This document shows positions 56,132 through 64,000 of a DNA stretch of 64,000 nt, piece after piece (position 1 is the first letter of the stretch; each line of letters begins with the position of its first letter). Origin of the DNA: Mucilaginibacter mallensis (GTDB lineage Bacteria > Bacteroidota > Bacteroidia > Sphingobacteriales > Sphingobacteriaceae). The stretch covers positions 1,426,001 to 1,490,000 of the forward strand of contig NZ_LT629740.1 in assembly GCF_900105165.1 (NCBI RefSeq), written 5' to 3'. Position numbers and translations under genes: made by a program. The notes under the pieces were generated by a model. That model did not search any database. It was not told where the DNA came from and saw only the letters and a program-made list of their open reading frames with translations.

Positions 56132-57349
56132 ATGAAACATATATTTAAGTACAGTTGGCTGGTATTGCTGGCATGCATATTGTTCAGCTCCTGCAAAAAG
56201 AAAGCAGCTTCTATCAATGATTACTTTCTTAACTATACCATACCTGATGTGCCGCCTACTGTTGATTATCTGGTAGGAAGCGTTTATTACTCCTATTCAT
56301 CATGGCTTGCTGCTATCAGTTATGTGCCTACTGTGGGTACCTACAACTCTACAGGCGGACTTGTGCCGCCCAATATTATGCAGGCTCATATTGCTGACGC
56401 GTTATCCGCCAAAATTGATTATTTTATTTTTACAGTAAGGTCTCCAACGCAGGAAGCAAACAATTATAAAACTGATTCAACCACGGTCACCTCATTTTTG
56501 AATGCATCTAATTCGTCGTCAATGCATTTTGCCTTATCCTATACGTTAACCGTAGCTGATTTCGGCATTACTAACTCAGGTAATCCTGATGCAAACGGCA
56601 TCAACAGGGGGATCCCTATAGAAGCTAATCCGGTTAAACTGGCCGGATTTTATAATGACTTTAAAAGATTGGCCTATTTCATGGGTAAGTCAAACTATCA
56701 GAAAGTTAACGGCAAATGGCTGTTGATCATTAACCATGCCCAGGACCTGAACTCTAATATGGACCCGAACAATCCGGGGAGCGATGCCCCCCTTTATGCA
56801 CAACTCCGCAAAAATCTTAGTGATTTAGGTTTTGATGTGTACATTATTGGTGAACTGAATCAATGGTCTGTCCCCAATAACTATTACTATCGTTTTCAAA
56901 ATTGTGTCGACGCGGTTTATGAATATAATATGGTTGATAACCAAAATGTGCTTGACAGGTTCTATCTATTTCCCCAGGAATGCGATCAGAATTTTGCCTA
57001 TTGCAAACAGGAACTTGAATCATGGCCGGCCGGTGGCTTAACCCCAGGCCAAACACAACTTGAGTTTGTGCCTGAAATTCAGGCCGGTTATAACTACCAG
57101 ATAACTAACGCCAGCTCTGTAAACCTGAGTGTTCCCAGAACTGCCAACGGGAGCTTCTTCCGCACTTATACAAATATTGCCAAGCGTAATGCCTCAAAAA
57201 GCCATTTAATTATCATTGATTCTTTTAATGACTTTCAGCACGATACGCAAATTGAGCCTGCGGACTCTTCCACCAATACAAAAAACTTTCCTCCTTACGG
57301 AACAAATCTACTGGATATCACCAGGACTGAATTTAAAGTAGGGCAATAA
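56132..57349 (+). CDS. GH99-like lipoprotein with substituted catalytic residues, probable surface glycan-binding protein
   Basis: 405 residues. A lipoprotein signal ends at Cys21 (ILFSSCKKKAA). The rest resembles the GH99/WbsX-type barrel: VGSVYYSYSSW at the start, AKIDYFIFTVRSP, KVNGKWLLIINHAQDL, and IIDSFNDFQHDTQIEPAD near the end. The last segment aligns with the GH99 motif NEWHEGTQIEPA. The two catalytic glutamates are here Asp367 and His370, while the GH99-like enzyme at 34755 keeps both. It sits directly after SusD, the usual place of SusE/SGBP genes. I infer a surface lipoprotein that binds rather than cleaves; weak or altered catalysis is possible. Confidence 0.7.
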   Translation: MKHIFKYSWLVLLACILFSSCKKKAASINDYFLNYTIPDVPPTVDYLVGSVYYSYSSWLAAISYVPTVGTYNSTGGLVPPNIMQAHIADALSAKIDYFIFTVRSPTQEANNYKTDSTTVTSFLNASNSSSMHFALSYTLTVADFGITNSGNPDANGINRGIPIEANPVKLAGFYNDFKRLAYFMGKSNYQKVNGKWLLIINHAQDLNSNMDPNNPGSDAPLYAQLRKNLSDLGFDVYIIGELNQWSVPNNYYYRFQNCVDAVYEYNMVDNQNVLDRFYLFPQECDQNFAYCKQELESWPAGGLTPGQTQLEFVPEIQAGYNYQITNASSVNLSVPRTANGSFFRTYTNIAKRNASKSHLIIIDSFNDFQHDTQIEPADSSTNTKNFPPYGTNLLDITRTEFKVGQ

Positions 57350-57355
57350 TAATCT

Positions 57356-57385
57356 AACCCCTGCCGAAGAAATTCTGCAGGGGTT
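57356..57385 (+). other. Intercistronic hairpin before the second GH92
   Basis: AACCCCTGC (57356-57364) and GCAGGGGTT (57377-57385) form a perfect 9-base stem with a 12-base loop in the 92-base gap behind the lipoprotein gene. Only AATAT follows, so it is at best a partial terminator or an mRNA-stabilising structure that sets GH92 level relative to susCD. Confidence 0.55.
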
Positions 57386-57441
57386 AATATCCTATATCAT
57401 TTACCAACAGGTGATATCTTTTCCTTCTAAATCTATTAATA

Positions 57442-59730
57442 ATGCTAAACTCTAAATCAAAATTGGTATCAGCCAGTTTTATCCGTGCCCTATTGTGCCT
57501 ATTGTTTTTTGTTTGCTGTTTAGGTATGAAAAATACCCGGGCACAGAACATTTCATCAACAAATGATGGAACAGGGAATTTGAAATATATAGACCCGCGT
57601 ATTGGTAACGTTGGCCAGCTCTTGCAGCCAACACGCCCAACGGTACAAGTACCCAACCAAATGATCAGGATGTACCCTGAACGTAATGATTACATAGACG
57701 ACCAGATCTCGAGTTTCCCGCTTACCATCGTATCTCACCGGCTGGGGGAGGTTTTTGCCTTAAAACCCTGGAATAAACCGGTTACAACCAATGCATGGAA
57801 GGAAAAACAAACTTTTGATCATGACCTGGAAATAACCCGGCCATGGTATTATTCTACTTATTTAATTGATGATGAAATAACCGTGGAATTTACTGCCGGA
57901 AAAAAAACAGGGATATACCGCTTTACCTTTCCGGGAAATAAGCAGGATAAGAACCTGTTGTTCGATCTATATAATAACGGAGCCGGCTCATGGAAATTTA
58001 TTAACGGTAACAGCATGGAAGGTACAGAAACCTACCACGATGATATTAAAATATATATGTATGGCGAATTTAACACTGATGGCCAACCCGGGACCGCGCT
58101 TGATAACGGATTAAATAAGGGAAGCCGGGAGATTGCGGGCAAAGGGGTAAAATCATGGATCACTTTTAGCGGAAATTCACCGGATACTATTTATTTTCGC
58201 TATGCCATTTCTTATATCAGCCCTGAACAGGCTCGTGCTAATTTTAAACAGGAAATAGCAGGAAAATCCTTTAACGATATAAAAACTGCCGGAGAAAAAG
58301 CATGGGATAAAGCCATTAATAACATCAGGGTTGAAGGTGGTACAGAGGCGCAGCGCCGGTCGTTTTACACAGCCTATTACCGCTGTAATGAACGCATGGT
58401 AGATATTACCGAGGATGGCAAATATTATAGTGGCTTTGATAAAAAGATACATGATACCACCAGGCCGTTTTATGTTGACGACTGGACCTGGGATACCTAC
58501 CTGGCTTTGCACCCTTTGCGGGCTATCGTAAACCCGGCTATGGAACAGGATATGCTGAATTCATATGTAAGCATGTACACCCAGGGAGGCTGGATGCCCA
58601 CGTTCCCGGTTTTGTTTGGCGATCATGCCTGTATGAATGCTTTCCATTCTACCATAATGATGTTGGATGATTACCGTAAAGGATTAAGAAATTTCGATGT
58701 AAATAAGGCCTACGAAGGGATGATGAAAAATGCCACATCGGCTACCATGTTGCCATGGCGCAACGGACCGAAAGGCAGCCTGGAAGATTTTTATTATGCC
58801 AAAGGCTATTATCCTGCCTTAAAGGTAGGCGAAACAGAAACAATACCGGAGGTAAACCCGATTGAGCACAGGCAGGCCGTAGCGGTAACCCTTGGCGCCA
58901 GTTATGATGATTGGGCATTAAGCCAAATGGCAGGTGAATTGGGGAAGGTTGATGATCAAAAAAAGTTCAGCATAAGGGCAAACAACTATAAAAATCTATG
59001 GGATAACAACATGAAAATGTTTATGCCTAAAGATAGTAGTGGCAACTGGATTAAAATTGACCCTAAGTTTGATGGTGGAGAAGGCGGCCGTGATTATTAT
59101 GATGAAAATAATGGCTGGACCTATCTGTGGCAAGTACAGGAGGATGTACCGGGCCTGATTAACCTGATGGGCGGAAAGAAACAATTTGAAGCCAGGCTTG
59201 ATCAGCTTTTCCGGGAACCGCTTGGCCGCAGCAAATATGCATTTTGGGCTAAATTCCCGGATGCCACCGGCCTGGTAGGTCAGTATTCACTGGGAAATGA
59301 ACCCAGCTTCCATATCCCATACCTGTATAACTTTACTAATTCGCCCTGGAAAACACAGAAACGCATCCGTTTCCTGTTAGATGTATGGTTTAAAGACAAC
59401 ATCTTCGGTATTCCGGGTGATGAAGATGGCGGTGGCATGTCTGCCTTCGTCGTGTTTTCCTCCATGGGCTTTTATCCCATAACGCCAGGTTTGCCGGTAT
59501 ATACTATCGGTAGCCCGGTATTTAGTAAGGTAACTATTGATCTGCCCGGTGGAAAACAATTTAGAATGATCGCCAACAACTGCTCTGTTATTAATAAATA
59601 CATCCAGAGCGCAAAAATGAACGGGCAGCCACTTAACAAACCCTGGTTTACGCATGAACAATTGATAAACGGCGGAACACTGGAATTGGAGATGGGACCG
59701 AAACCAAACAAAAGTTGGGGCGTAGAATAA
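57442..59730 (+). CDS. GH92 exo-alpha-mannosidase-like protein (second copy, divergent)
   Basis: 762 residues with a signal peptide (about 1-35). GH92 landmarks are IDPRIGNVGQL at the start of the sandwich, FYVDDWTWDTYLALHPL in the toroid, and near the end GNEPSFHIPYLYNF and PGDEDGGGMSAFVVFSSMGFYP. The helical stretch YLWQVQEDVPGLINLMGG also matches. Compared with the first GH92, the N-terminal region lacks the GGHGHVFIGASVPFG loop, and CGQMSAW is changed to GGGMSAF. A different linkage preference is likely. It is the last gene of the second SusCD operon and ends before a bidirectional terminator. Confidence 0.9.
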   Translation: MLNSKSKLVSASFIRALLCLLFFVCCLGMKNTRAQNISSTNDGTGNLKYIDPRIGNVGQLLQPTRPTVQVPNQMIRMYPERNDYIDDQISSFPLTIVSHRLGEVFALKPWNKPVTTNAWKEKQTFDHDLEITRPWYYSTYLIDDEITVEFTAGKKTGIYRFTFPGNKQDKNLLFDLYNNGAGSWKFINGNSMEGTETYHDDIKIYMYGEFNTDGQPGTALDNGLNKGSREIAGKGVKSWITFSGNSPDTIYFRYAISYISPEQARANFKQEIAGKSFNDIKTAGEKAWDKAINNIRVEGGTEAQRRSFYTAYYRCNERMVDITEDGKYYSGFDKKIHDTTRPFYVDDWTWDTYLALHPLRAIVNPAMEQDMLNSYVSMYTQGGWMPTFPVLFGDHACMNAFHSTIMMLDDYRKGLRNFDVNKAYEGMMKNATSATMLPWRNGPKGSLEDFYYAKGYYPALKVGETETIPEVNPIEHRQAVAVTLGASYDDWALSQMAGELGKVDDQKKFSIRANNYKNLWDNNMKMFMPKDSSGNWIKIDPKFDGGEGGRDYYDENNGWTYLWQVQEDVPGLINLMGGKKQFEARLDQLFREPLGRSKYAFWAKFPDATGLVGQYSLGNEPSFHIPYLYNFTNSPWKTQKRIRFLLDVWFKDNIFGIPGDEDGGGMSAFVVFSSMGFYPITPGLPVYTIGSPVFSKVTIDLPGGKQFRMIANNCSVINKYIQSAKMNGQPLNKPWFTHEQLINGGTLELEMGPKPNKSWGVE

Positions 59731-59782
59731 TATTATTATTACTTACACCATAGGTGTTCGGAAGATTGTATTTCTGTTTTTA

Positions 59783-59880
59783 ATTCCCTCCCCACGGGAG
59801 GGGTGCGGTTGGATGTGAAGTGGCAGGGAGGGGTTTATACACCAAATAAGCTGTTAAATCCCACCCTTCCCCGCCCCAAG
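59783..59880. repeat. G/C-rich dispersed-repeat-like element
   Basis: In an otherwise AT-rich gap this stretch holds CCCTCC-CCACG-GGAGGG (an inverted repeat), GCAGGGAGGGG and CCCACCCTTCCCCGCCCC. Blocks of this kind recur between genes in Bacteroidota genomes; only one copy is in this window. It is not coding. Confidence 0.5.
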
Positions 59881-59927
59881 GCCGATACTTCTTTTTCCCA
59901 TCTTCTGAAGACCTATGTTACTTACAA

Positions 59928-59962
59928 AAAAGAACGTGCCTTATTCAAGGGCACGTTCTTTT
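59928..59962. terminator. Bidirectional rho-independent terminator
   Basis: AAAAGAACGTGCC (59928-59940) and GGCACGTTCTTTT (59950-59962) form a perfect 13-base stem with a 9-base loop. T-runs are built into the stem on both strands. It ends the second SusCD-GH92 operon and the convergent gene at 60000. Confidence 0.85.
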
Positions 59963-59999
59963 GTTAAACAATATATATTTACTTAGTAGGGGCGTTTTT

Positions 60000-62822
60000 T
60001 TATTTTTTACTCGCAATGGTTATTTGATGCGTTGTGTAACCTACTTTTCCATTAAGATCGGCACCTTGTAAAACAATTGTATAAGTTGTTAACGGATCTG
60101 CTGCATAAAAAACTGTTTTAGCCTCACCGGCCTTATTGGTTACAATATTAGGTTCCCAATAAATGGTTGAGCGCAGATCTGTAAATCTCGGGTACATATT
60201 TTTAACAACATATTTAGGGCTGTAAAATTGAGCGGGTACAGTTATAGGTACCGGCTTATACACAAAAATACCGGTAGACCTGTTGGCATATGGCCCCTGG
60301 CCCGATCTGGTGGTTATTTCCAGATAAGCCACATCTTCACCGGCACGTGCCGTAGGCGGGGTAGCTGTACCATCGGGCAAGTTACGTTCATCATATAAGG
60401 CAGTGAACCTTGTGCTATAGATCACTTCTATCCCTGTAATATCTTCGGCAGTAAAATATTCAAGTATTTCCTTCTGATAGTAGTAATGATCGTTCGGAAT
60501 CGAGTTGTCCGATTTTTCATAAAACCTGTCAATATCTATTCCATCAATAGAAAAATGTACCCGCTTATCCTTTAACATAAACGCTAAATTGTTCCCTTTG
60601 GCGCCATAGCCTTCATGAAAGCTGTTCACCTTTTGCTCAATAAGTTTTAGTAATGATATTTTGCCGGCTTTTACAATTTCATCCTGTGTAATGGCCTGAT
60701 CATAGCTGCCTGCGCCATTTAAATTTTTCGAGCCCTTAATTACCGCTCTATCCTTTATGTTTACTGTTTTCAGCAGGTGATTACCCGGTCCATTCTTTAA
60801 ACCGTCCAGTGCATCATGGTAAGCAGCACTTTTATTTATATAATTAAGGGCGGTGCTATCACTATTTACATACCACGGAACAGGAGGGGGGAAGTAAGGC
60901 AGCGAAACCAATGGTATATCATCGTCTTTAACGGTTATGCCGGCATTAACAATTCTGCCTTTGGCGTTACGGGCCTGCAATACAAAAGCTATGCTATCGG
61001 TTATAAGCGGAAAATTCTTAAAAGTAAACTGTCCCCTGCTATCGCTGGTTGTGTCTTTGTAAAGCTTTATTTTTCCGGTACTTAACAGCGTTACATTTGA
61101 GTTGGCAATAGGTTTACCTAATACATTTACAACTTTGCCTTTAAGCATATATTGTGGTTCGGCATCAAAAGCAGGCTGCGCCGGTCCGTTTAAAATGTCT
61201 TTCCAATCATAACCTATCCAACCCTGGGTCAGCAATAATATATCAAGTGCTTTGGCTGCCTTATTATCTGCAGAAAAATACCAGGCGGGATCCTCCACAT
61301 AGCCTTTCAGATCAGCTGATAGCAGCAGTTGTGTAAGTATGTTTGTTTTGTTGATATCTGTGTTCTTAATCTGCCCGTCATCTGTAACAGATAAGGAAAA
61401 GCTGCCTACTACCGGGTTACCTTTATCATCCTTAACAGTAATATGCACTGGTATACTATCCCTGGGCGCATAGGATGCAGCATTTGAGTTTATTTCAACC
61501 TTAAGGTTATCATGGTGGTTGATAAAGCTCATTCTTTCATTGAGGGGCTGGTTTTGAGCATTGAATAAGGTGAAGTGCGCTATCCCGGTAGGGAAAGAAC
61601 TTTTGGGTACATAAAACGTAGCATAATCCTTATTAAGCTTAAAAGTGGCGGCATAATAAATAGCCCCTCTCGATTGCCCTATAATGGTATAGTCATTAGT
61701 GGCGCTCTGCATATCCTTAGTTGCCAGAACGGAAACCTCAAGTGAGTCGGATGCGTTATTTTTGATCTTTAGTAAGGTCCCTGAGGTTTTTATTACAGGA
61801 AGGTTTACTGTTTTAACCCCGCCATCCGGTAAGGTTATTTTGGCGGTATATTTTTCGCCCGGCAAGGGTACAAAATCAAAGGCGCCCATGCCGTTATGGT
61901 AGGATTCAAAGCTTACTTCTTCATTGTTTTCCTTGTCGATGAGCACACCTTTAATATTTATACCCTTTCCGTCTTCGCCTATTGCTTTAAACCCAATATG
62001 AGTAGGCAGTGACTCCACCAGCTGGCCACCTTCCGGCATAAATTGGAGGTCTATATCGGCTGTTCTGGTAACATTAACAGGGATTAATTTTGTCGTGTTT
62101 GTTTTTTTATCCTGTGCGATGAGTGTAAGGTTTTTGACAGGTACATTGTCGGGTAAATCAAAATCCAGGTTCAGGTCGCCGCTGGCAGATGTTTGTGCAT
62201 TGCTGGTTTGCCATGTTTTTTTGTCATCAGCTAATTTTACCTGCAGGTCATGTACACCACTGGGTTGATTTTTTGGTCCGGTAAATTTCAGATCAATTTT
62301 AAGATGATTAGCTGATAAAGTAGAATTTGCATTAACGAGCAATGAATCACTGCCTGAGGCCGCAACGTATAAGTTGGTATAGAAAAGCTGATCGGGCCCA
62401 AAATTGCGCATCCAGTTGGTATATGCCCGTATGGTATAAGCGCCTTCATGTACCAGGCTTTCGTCGAGGTAAATGTTGCCTAGGGTTAGGCCAAAGGATA
62501 TGGGGAATACTAAATGACGAACAACTTTATTGTGATCGTTGATCAAATCAACATATAACCTGCTGCTTAAAGGCGAATAGGCTAATGCTGAATTAATAAG
62601 GTAGCCTTTAAACCAAATAGTATCACCGGCTGAATAATAAGATTTATCGAGATGAAGATAAAGCCGCTCAGTTGGTAAGCTGTCATTGTACCTGGCTGTC
62701 TTATCGATAATTGACTGAGACGAAGTTGTGGAAGTTTGAGCCTGTGCGCTAACACCAAGATATAGCAGGGGTAGAAAGAAAAGCAAGGCAATAGCTTTCC
62801 TTTTGCGTAAAAATTTGTCCAT
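60000..62822 (-). CDS. Macroglobulin (MG2)-like surface protein with TonB-plug-like region
   Basis: 940 residues from the ATG at 62822; an in-frame ATG 42 bases upstream would put 14 residues before the signal peptide and is less likely. The signal peptide covers about 1-29. An MG2-type domain with ERLYLHLDKSYYSAGDTIWF follows, then several Ig-like domains. A carboxypeptidase-regulatory-like unit (about 555-630; LKGKVVNVLGKPIANSNVTL) and a plug-like region (about 700-830) precede the terminal domain STIYWEPNIVTNKAGEAKTVF. Such proteins are common in Sphingobacteriales, probably outer-membrane or periplasmic, with no known function. There is no thioester motif and no barrel, so it is neither a protease inhibitor nor a transporter. 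Confidence 0.8.
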   Translation of the reverse strand: MDKFLRKRKAIALLFFLPLLYLGVSAQAQTSTTSSQSIIDKTARYNDSLPTERLYLHLDKSYYSAGDTIWFKGYLINSALAYSPLSSRLYVDLINDHNKVVRHLVFPISFGLTLGNIYLDESLVHEGAYTIRAYTNWMRNFGPDQLFYTNLYVAASGSDSLLVNANSTLSANHLKIDLKFTGPKNQPSGVHDLQVKLADDKKTWQTSNAQTSASGDLNLDFDLPDNVPVKNLTLIAQDKKTNTTKLIPVNVTRTADIDLQFMPEGGQLVESLPTHIGFKAIGEDGKGINIKGVLIDKENNEEVSFESYHNGMGAFDFVPLPGEKYTAKITLPDGGVKTVNLPVIKTSGTLLKIKNNASDSLEVSVLATKDMQSATNDYTIIGQSRGAIYYAATFKLNKDYATFYVPKSSFPTGIAHFTLFNAQNQPLNERMSFINHHDNLKVEINSNAASYAPRDSIPVHITVKDDKGNPVVGSFSLSVTDDGQIKNTDINKTNILTQLLLSADLKGYVEDPAWYFSADNKAAKALDILLLTQGWIGYDWKDILNGPAQPAFDAEPQYMLKGKVVNVLGKPIANSNVTLLSTGKIKLYKDTTSDSRGQFTFKNFPLITDSIAFVLQARNAKGRIVNAGITVKDDDIPLVSLPYFPPPVPWYVNSDSTALNYINKSAAYHDALDGLKNGPGNHLLKTVNIKDRAVIKGSKNLNGAGSYDQAITQDEIVKAGKISLLKLIEQKVNSFHEGYGAKGNNLAFMLKDKRVHFSIDGIDIDRFYEKSDNSIPNDHYYYQKEILEYFTAEDITGIEVIYSTRFTALYDERNLPDGTATPPTARAGEDVAYLEITTRSGQGPYANRSTGIFVYKPVPITVPAQFYSPKYVVKNMYPRFTDLRSTIYWEPNIVTNKAGEAKTVFYAADPLTTYTIVLQGADLNGKVGYTTHQITIASKK

Positions 62823-63136
62823 TTGTGTTAAGTTTAATAATTGTTGGTTATGGGTACAAAGCAATAAGTAGTTATTATTTTTTTCTTAATAAATGCTTAT
62901 TTATGATGTGAGTACATAGCATGTTAATAATATGCTTGTAAATTATTGATTACAATGAGGTAGGGTTTAGCTTATAAGGTTCTTTTCCAATAGCTTCAAA
63001 AGTTGCTAATAGCTATCTATCGCTCGTCTGAATGAGAAAAAAGTGAGCCATACAGGCAAGTAAATTGAGCCGTAAAGGAAATCGGCCCTTGGCTATAAAG
63101 CTGATCTTTGTGTCATTAATAAATAAAATATCAGCT
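62823..63136. other. 314-base intergenic region between divergent genes
   Basis: This must hold the promoters of the MG2-like gene (minus) and the aldo/keto reductase (plus). Before the latter, GATCTTTG (63104-63111) is one mismatch from the -7 consensus, with TTGG about 12 bases upstream. I see no dyads or repeats worth naming and no coding frame. Confidence 0.3.
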
Positions 63137-64000
63137 ATGAAAAACATAACAAAAATAAACCTCGGCAAAAACGGCCCACTCGTGTCCAAACTCGGATTAG
63201 GCTGTATGCGCATGTCCTCAGTTTGGGGAAGCCCGGTGAACGACGAGCGTGAAAGTATAGCTACTATTCAGTCGGCATTAGACAGCGGTATCAATTTTCT
63301 GAATACAGGGGATTTTTATGGTGCCGGCCACAACGAGTTGTTGGTGGGCAAAGCCATTAAAGGCAGAAGGGATGATGCATTCATCAGCGTTAAATTCGGT
63401 GCTATCTTTTATAACGGTCAGTGGTTGGGTTTGGACCTTCGCCCGATAGCCATCAAGAATTTTATAAACTATTCTTTGGTCCGTTTGGGTGTAGATACTA
63501 TAGATCTTTATCAGCCATGCAGATTAGATAACAGCGTTCCGGTGGAAGATGTGATAGGAACTGTAGCCGACCTGATAAAAGTAGGAAAAGTGCGGTATCT
63601 GGGTGTTTCGGAAATAACTGCGGATCAACTGCGTAAAGCCAATAGCATATACCCTGTGACAGCATTGGAAATAGGCTATTCATTAGCAGATCGTCAGATA
63701 GAAAGCGAGCTTCTTCCTACTGCTGAAGAGTTGGGTATAGGGGTTGTAGCATTTGCCAATACAGCCGAGGGGCTGCTTACCGGTGAAATGAAAGCACCCC
63801 TTGCGGCCAATGACTATCATAATCATTTTTCGCGTTTTCAGGGTGAGAACCTGATTAAGAACCTGGAGAAAGTAGAAGTATTGAAGACAATGGCAAAGGA
63901 AAAAGGATACACCCCAACACAGTTGGCAATAGCCTGGGTGAATGCACAGGGCGAGCATATTATGCCATTGGTAAGTATGAGCAAGAGATTGCGCCTGCCG
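63137..64000 (+). CDS. Aldo/keto reductase, truncated by the window edge
   Basis: 288 codons are visible from ATG 63137, without a stop. The TIM-barrel NADPH-dependent reductase pattern is clear: LGLGCMRMS, SALDSGINFLNTGDFYGAGHNE, ISVKFGAI, VRLGVDTIDLYQ, IKVGKVRYLGVSEI, AIAWVNAQG. Of the usual catalytic tetrad, Tyr61 and Lys86 are present. The Asp position is Asn56 (NTGDFY) and the His position is Cys128 (YQPCRLD). A branch of the family carries NTGDFYG and YRPARLD at these sites, so this is probably a subfamily trait. The substrate is unknown. Confidence 0.88.
   Translation, partial: MKNITKINLGKNGPLVSKLGLGCMRMSSVWGSPVNDERESIATIQSALDSGINFLNTGDFYGAGHNELLVGKAIKGRRDDAFISVKFGAIFYNGQWLGLDLRPIAIKNFINYSLVRLGVDTIDLYQPCRLDNSVPVEDVIGTVADLIKVGKVRYLGVSEITADQLRKANSIYPVTALEIGYSLADRQIESELLPTAEELGIGVVAFANTAEGLLTGEMKAPLAANDYHNHFSRFQGENLIKNLEKVEVLKTMAKEKGYTPTQLAIAWVNAQGEHIMPLVSMSKRLRLP

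Overview
The window looks like a chromosomal segment of a Bacteroidota species, most likely from the Sphingobacteriaceae (Mucilaginibacter/Pedobacter-like). Three things support this. There are two SusC/SusD pairs and a type IX secretion C-terminal signal. There is a short 285-residue primary sigma factor without region 1.1. Several genes have TAnnTTTG-type -7 elements, and the base composition is moderately AT-rich. Genus is an inference; no rRNA gene is present. I see no phage, insertion sequence, CRISPR array or tRNA.

Left flank (1-13509), mostly housekeeping and stress genes: the end of an outer-membrane barrel gene, a palindromic dispersed repeat, an ECF sigma factor with a membrane-protein partner, rpoD with its own terminator, a 2-oxoglutarate oxygenase, a divergent AraC regulator / 14-helix MFS exporter pair, a TetR regulator with its palindromic operator and a second MFS exporter, a HopJ-family protein, a large type IX-secreted LamG protein and a WecA/MraY-type sugar-phosphate transferase.

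Central polysaccharide-utilization region (about 13510-59960). Block A is ECF sigma, FecR anti-sigma, STN-bearing SusC, SusD and a strong terminator, followed by a GH127 beta-L-arabinofuranosidase. Behind it lies a tight four-gene cassette: SGNH hydrolase with a TPR tail, SxtJ-family membrane protein, a 49-residue DUF5989 membrane peptide, and a NodU/TobZ-type O-carbamoyltransferase. It resembles the sxtI/J/K genes of saxitoxin clusters. Tail-to-tail with it is a free-standing CHC2 zinc-finger mini-protein, then an orphan MacB-type permease. Block B holds GH43 (minus strand), then GH92, a GH99-like enzyme with ricin-type lectin domain, an SGNH plus alpha/beta-hydrolase fusion, a DUF5703/GH95-like enzyme and a GH2, closed by a bidirectional terminator shared with a convergent second GH2. 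Block C starts with a membrane-spanning regulator (LamG, Kelch-like propeller, one helix, SARP-like winged helix), then SusC, SusD-like-2, a GH99-like lipoprotein whose two catalytic glutamates are replaced, and a second GH92, closed by another bidirectional terminator.

The enzyme set (two GH92, one intact GH99-like, two GH2, GH127, GH43, an esterase) suggests a branched glycan with alpha-mannosyl and arabinofuranosyl residues, such as a plant or fungal glycoprotein glycan; this is inference from family membership. SusC/D pairs would import oligosaccharides, the lipoproteins capture glycan at the surface, periplasmic hydrolases finish it, and the ECF/FecR pair and the membrane-anchored SARP-like protein would sense it.

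Right flank: a macroglobulin/plug-like secreted protein (minus strand) and a truncated aldo/keto reductase with two altered catalytic-tetrad positions.
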